DNA of 17,448 bases from JBGLNJ01 sp964353405 (GTDB lineage: Bacteria > Chloroflexota > Anaerolineae > Fen-1058). Positions 15,233 to 17,448 of the stretch are shown here, piece after piece. The position numbers and the translations under genes are program-made. Position 1 is the stretch's first letter. Each line of letters opens with the position of its first letter. Location: positions 1 through 17,448 of the forward strand of contig CAYGWJ010000394.1 in assembly GCA_964353405.1 (NCBI GenBank). The letters are read 5' to 3'. The notes under the pieces are model-generated. The model was not told where the DNA came from, made no database searches, and saw only the letters and a program-made list of their open reading frames with translations.

Positions 15233-15994
15233 ATGAGTGGACACAGCCATTGGGCTACCATCAAACGCAAGAAAGGCGCAGCAGATGCCAAGAAGGGTGC
15301 GGTCTTTACCCGTCTTGGCCGCGAATTGGCTGTGGCCGCCCGCGAAGGTGGCCCCGATCCCGATTCGAATTTCCGTTTGCGCCTGGCCATGGACAAGGCC
15401 CGCGCGGCAGCCATGCCCAAGGATAAAATTGAAAGCGCCATCCGGCGTGGCGCAGGCTTGGACAAGGATGCCGCTGCATTTGAAGAGGCCATGTACGAAG
15501 GTTATGCGCCGCACGGCGTGGCAGTGATGGTCAAAGTGTTGACCGACAACAAGAACCGTGCCGTGGCCGACGTGCGGCGCGCCTTTTCGCGCCACGGCGG
15601 CAACATGGCCGAGGCGGGCGCCGTCGGCTGGGGCTTTGAGCAGCGCGGCTATATTTCTGCCCCGCGCAATGGCCAGAGCGAAGACAAGCTCTTTGAGATG
15701 GCCTTGGAAGCTGGGGCTGACGACGTCGAGATCGGTCAAGATTTGGTGGAGGTTTACACCGCGCCCGACCAATTGCACGCGGTTCGCGTGGCCCTGGAAA
15801 AGGCCGGGCTGAAGGCCGAGAGCGCGGAACTGGTGATGAAGCCCAGGAACCTGGCCGACCTGGCGGCTAAAGACGCTGTGTCGGTGATGGGCTTGATTGA
15901 CGCTCTCGAAGAACTTGACGACGTTCAGCAGGTCTATTCCAACCTCAACTTTTCCGAAGAGGCGGTCGCGCACTACGAGTCGCAGGCGGCGTGA
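15233..15994 (+). CDS. yebC: YebC/TACO1 family translation or regulatory protein
   Basis: This 253-residue protein is recognised from its start MSGHSHWATIKRKKGAADAK, then GGPDPDSNFRLRLAMDKARA, MPKDKIESAIRRGAG, YEGYAPHGVAVMVKVLTDNKNR, and GNMAEAGAVGWGFEQRG with a C-terminal VMGLIDALEELDDVQQVYSN. Family members are described as putative transcriptional regulators, and more recently as ribosome-associated factors that relieve stalling on proline-rich stretches (human TACO1 aids COX1 translation). AAAGGAA lies 8 nt before ATG 15233. Its stop overlaps the ruvC start, a common yebC-ruvC arrangement that implies coupled translation. The leader holds two hairpins, including repeat copy A. Confidence 0.96.
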   Translation: MSGHSHWATIKRKKGAADAKKGAVFTRLGRELAVAAREGGPDPDSNFRLRLAMDKARAAAMPKDKIESAIRRGAGLDKDAAAFEEAMYEGYAPHGVAVMVKVLTDNKNRAVADVRRAFSRHGGNMAEAGAVGWGFEQRGYISAPRNGQSEDKLFEMALEAGADDVEIGQDLVEVYTAPDQLHAVRVALEKAGLKAESAELVMKPRNLADLAAKDAVSVMGLIDALEELDDVQQVYSNLNFSEEAVAHYESQAA

Positions 15995-16491
15995 TGCTGG
16001 TGTTGGGCGTGGACCCGGGCACCGCCATCACCGGCTACGGGCTGGTGCGTCACGCGCCGGACGGCGACCGATTGGAAGCCGTTGCCTATGGCGTCATCAC
16101 CACGCCGTCCGATTGGGCGATGCCGCAACGCCTCCGAAAAATTCACCAGGACCTGACCGACCTCATCCGCGAGCATCACCCCACCGAGGCCGCCGTCGAG
16201 CAACTGTTCTTTAGCCGCAACGTCAAAACGGCTCTGGCCGTTGGACAGGCGCGCGGCGTGGTGTTGTTGACGCTGGCTGACGGCGATGTGTCCGTTCACG
16301 AATACACGCCGCTGCAAGTCAAGCAGTCGGTGGTGGGATACGGGCGCGCGGAAAAAGCGCAGGTGCAGGAATTGGTGAGATTGCTGCTTGGGCTGGAAGC
16401 CGCGCCTCAGCCCGATGACGCTGCCGATGCGTTGGCCATTGCCATTTGCCATTTGCATTCGAGGCGAATGACCTTGCTCATGCAAAGCTAG
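15994..16491 (+). CDS. ruvC: Crossover junction endodeoxyribonuclease RuvC
   Basis: RuvC cuts Holliday junctions symmetrically during recombination repair, acting with RuvAB. The 165-residue protein has the catalytic acidic residues D7 (GVDPGTAITGYG), E69 (VEQLFF), D142 and D145 (DDAADALAIA), matching E. coli D7, E66, D138 and D141. ATG 15994 overlaps the yebC TGA by one base; GTG 15991 is an alternative with a 4-nt overlap. The stop TAG (16489-16491) lies inside the left copy of a 12-bp direct repeat that flanks two hairpin elements. ruvA follows only after this insert, about 200 nt later. Confidence 0.97.
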   Translation: MLVLGVDPGTAITGYGLVRHAPDGDRLEAVAYGVITTPSDWAMPQRLRKIHQDLTDLIREHHPTEAAVEQLFFSRNVKTALAVGQARGVVLLTLADGDVSVHEYTPLQVKQSVVGYGRAEKAQVQELVRLLLGLEAAPQPDDAADALAIAICHLHSRRMTLLMQS

Positions 16492-16496
16492 GTTAG

Positions 16497-16583
16497 TTTT
16501 CGGTGCAAAACTGGGTAGCATAGGGCCTTGTGCCCGTCCAACACGCCGACAAGCGGCTATGCTACGGTCTTTTGCACCAGAAA
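16497..16583. repeat. Palindromic repeat family, copy B
   Basis: This is a long imperfect palindrome. The outer arms are GGTGCAAAA (16502-16510) and TTTTGCACC (16570-16578), extended by T/A pairs. The core arms are GTAGCATAG (16515-16523) and CTATGCTAC (16557-16565), then a 3x3 internal loop, the stem CTTGT/ACAAG, another 3x3 loop, and CGT/ACG capped by CCAAC. It matches copy C over the 91-bp unit except for the last base. Confidence 0.85.
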
Positions 16584-16587
16584 TTAG

Positions 16588-16674
16588 TTTTCGGTGCAAA
16601 ACTGGGTAGCATAGGGCCTTGTGCCCGTCCAACACGCCGACAAGCGGCTATGCTACGGTCTTTTGCACCAGAAG
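16588..16674. repeat. Palindromic repeat family, copy C (tandem duplicate of B)
   Basis: This is the same structure as copy B, shifted by exactly 91 bp, with outer arms at 16593-16601 and 16661-16669 and core arms at 16606-16614 and 16648-16656. The 91-bp units (16493-16583 and 16584-16674) differ only at the final base, indicating a recent duplication. Confidence 0.85.
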
Positions 16675-16689
16675 CTAGGTTAGATTGCA

Positions 16690-17271
16690 ATGATTGCTCG
16701 TCTCCGGGGCGTACTCGAATCTATCACCAAGGACTCGGCCGTCGTCAATGTGGGCGGAGTCGGTTTTGGGGTTCATCCCTCGGCGGCGGCGCGCGCTCGC
16801 CTGAACGGTGTGGGCCAGCCCGCCGAGTTTTTCACTCACCTGCATGTCCGCGAGAACGAGCTATCGCTCTACGGTTTTGCCAGCGAAGAAGAACACGCGC
16901 TGTTTGAATTGTTGTTGAGCGTCAAGGGAGTCGGCCCGAAGGTGGCTCTGGCCGTGCTGGCTTCTGGCCCGCCCGATACCGTGCGCGCGGCTATCGCCAA
17001 CGATCAACCCGATGTCTTGACGCGCGTCCCCGGCGTGGGCACGCGGACGGCCAAAGCGATTATCCTTCATCTCAAAGATAAAGTCGGGGTCGGGCTGGCC
17101 GCGGCCCCGGTCGCCTACCTGACCGATACGGATGCCGAGGTCATGTCTGCCCTCACGGGTTTGGGTTACAGCGTCGTCGAAGCGCAGACGGCGCTGGCAA
17201 GCCTGCCTCGCGATCCCTCCATCCCTCTGGACGAACGTCTCCGCCAGGCGCTGTCGTATTTCGTGCGATAG
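16690..17271 (+). CDS. ruvA: Holliday junction branch migration complex subunit RuvA
   Basis: RuvA binds four-way junctions as a tetramer and loads the RuvB motor. The 193-residue protein has an N-terminal OB domain (about 1-62, MIARLRGVLESITKDSAVVN to THLHVRENELSLYGF). Two helix-hairpin-helix motifs follow, LLLSVKGVGPKVALAVLAS (about 74-92) and LTRVPGVGTRTAKAIILHLK (about 108-128). A flexible acidic linker leads to the C-terminal RuvB-contact domain (about 147-193, DAEVMSALTGLGYSVVEAQT). The length is standard. ATG 16690 has only a weak ribosome site (AGG in the 12-bp repeat upstream), so translation may have relied on coupling to ruvC before the insertion. ruvB is not visible in the remaining 177 bases. 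Confidence 0.97.
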   Translation: MIARLRGVLESITKDSAVVNVGGVGFGVHPSAAARARLNGVGQPAEFFTHLHVRENELSLYGFASEEEHALFELLLSVKGVGPKVALAVLASGPPDTVRAAIANDQPDVLTRVPGVGTRTAKAIILHLKDKVGVGLAAAPVAYLTDTDAEVMSALTGLGYSVVEAQTALASLPRDPSIPLDERLRQALSYFVR

Positions 17272-17301
17272 GAATACCTTCAATGTCGTTAAGTTAGGGC
17301 C

Positions 17302-17362
17302 GTAGCATAGGGCCTTGTGCCCGTTTCCGCGCTTGGAAAGACGCCCACAAGGGATTCTGTAG
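17302..17362. repeat. Palindromic repeat family, copy D (degenerate right arm)
   Basis: It starts with the conserved GTAGCATAGGGCCTTG (17302-17317) and keeps the CTTGT/ACAAG and CGT/ACG stems. The apical loop is replaced by a longer one containing TTTCC/GGAAA, and the outer right arm is decayed to TTCTGTAG. A 7-bp direct repeat, AAGTTAG, lies on each side of the region at 17291-17297 and 17435-17441. Confidence 0.7.
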
Positions 17363-17387
17363 GTTTTCTCGCTCAGGTGGGTGGACT

Positions 17388-17403
17388 CCCCGACTTGTCG
17401 GGG
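17388..17403. repeat. Short GC-rich hairpin downstream of ruvA
   Basis: CCCCGA (17388-17393) pairs with TCGGGG (17398-17403) around a CTTG tetraloop. TGGA (17382-17385) and TCCA (17408-17411) can extend it. There is no U-run after it, so it is not a standard terminator. No gene is seen in 17272-17448. Confidence 0.4.
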
Positions 17404-17448
17404 CAATTCCAGCCTCAAGTGGGGACAGCCGAACAAGTTAGACCCTCC

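Larger units (their letters stand above)
16485..16683. repeat. 12-bp direct duplication flanking an insert between ruvC and ruvA
   Basis: AAGCTAGGTTAG occurs at 16485-16496, spanning the ruvC stop codon, and again at 16672-16683 just before ruvA. The repeats are 187 bp apart and enclose two tandem hairpin units. Removing one copy plus the enclosed DNA would leave the ruvC stop 11 nt before the ruvA ATG, a normal operon junction. This looks like a target-site duplication. Confidence 0.7.

Noticed and set aside
15973..16635. Minus-strand open frame over ruvC and the palindromes
   Set aside because: It is antisense to ruvC, which has all catalytic residues. The duplicated peptide again reflects the 91-bp repeat.
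16530..16907. Short + strand open frame across the palindromes into ruvA
   Set aside because: It reads through both hairpin copies and then ruvA in the wrong frame. The repeated peptide is a by-product of the DNA repeat.
15099..17362. Palindromic repeats as a CRISPR array
   Set aside because: There are only four copies, irregularly spaced across genes. The repeats are long hairpins, with no unique spacers of constant length and no cas genes.

Overview
The window looks like bacterial chromosome, probably from the Chloroflexota (Anaerolineae-like). This is inferred from the moderately high GC, the gene set, and a membrane/GAF protein whose C-terminal domain I associate with that phylum. Almost everything lies on the + strand, densely packed. 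I see no tRNA, rRNA, CRISPR array, complete transposon or phage gene.

Layout. Positions 2-4159 hold the 3' part of a very large SF2 helicase with a DUF1998/MZB zinc domain and a nuclease-like C-terminus. It resembles defence-associated helicases such as Druantia DruE, and its first RecA domain is not in the window. Next comes a small accessory zone with a 69-codon minus-strand remnant of a cobalamin-binding domain (4319-4528). From 4722 on the content is housekeeping: a DUF2905 membrane protein and queA (tRNA queuosine synthesis); a XerC/D recombinase with its own promoter; a bPH2-SHOCT membrane protein ending in a clear intrinsic terminator; purine nucleoside phosphorylase and a GNAT acetyltransferase; a multi-TM/GAF protein with an HTH-like tail; then, behind a near-consensus sigma-70 promoter, a three-domain S1 protein, ftsK and a translation factor IF-1; and finally yebC, ruvC and ruvA.

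Several genes share themes. XerC/D and FtsK resolve and translocate the chromosome terminus, RuvA and RuvC process Holliday junctions, and S1, IF-1, YebC and QueA act on translation or tRNA.

The most unusual structure is a family of imperfect palindromes starting GTAGCATAGGGCCTTG. There are four copies in the last 2.4 kb: one in the yebC leader, two nearly identical tandem copies between ruvC and ruvA, and one after ruvA. The ruvC-ruvA pair is flanked by a 12-bp direct duplication. Removing one duplicate plus the insert restores an 11-nt ruvC-ruvA gap, which is what a mobile hairpin (MITE/REP-like) insertion would leave. I did not find a convincing new multigene system. The edge helicase and this repeat family are the best leads.
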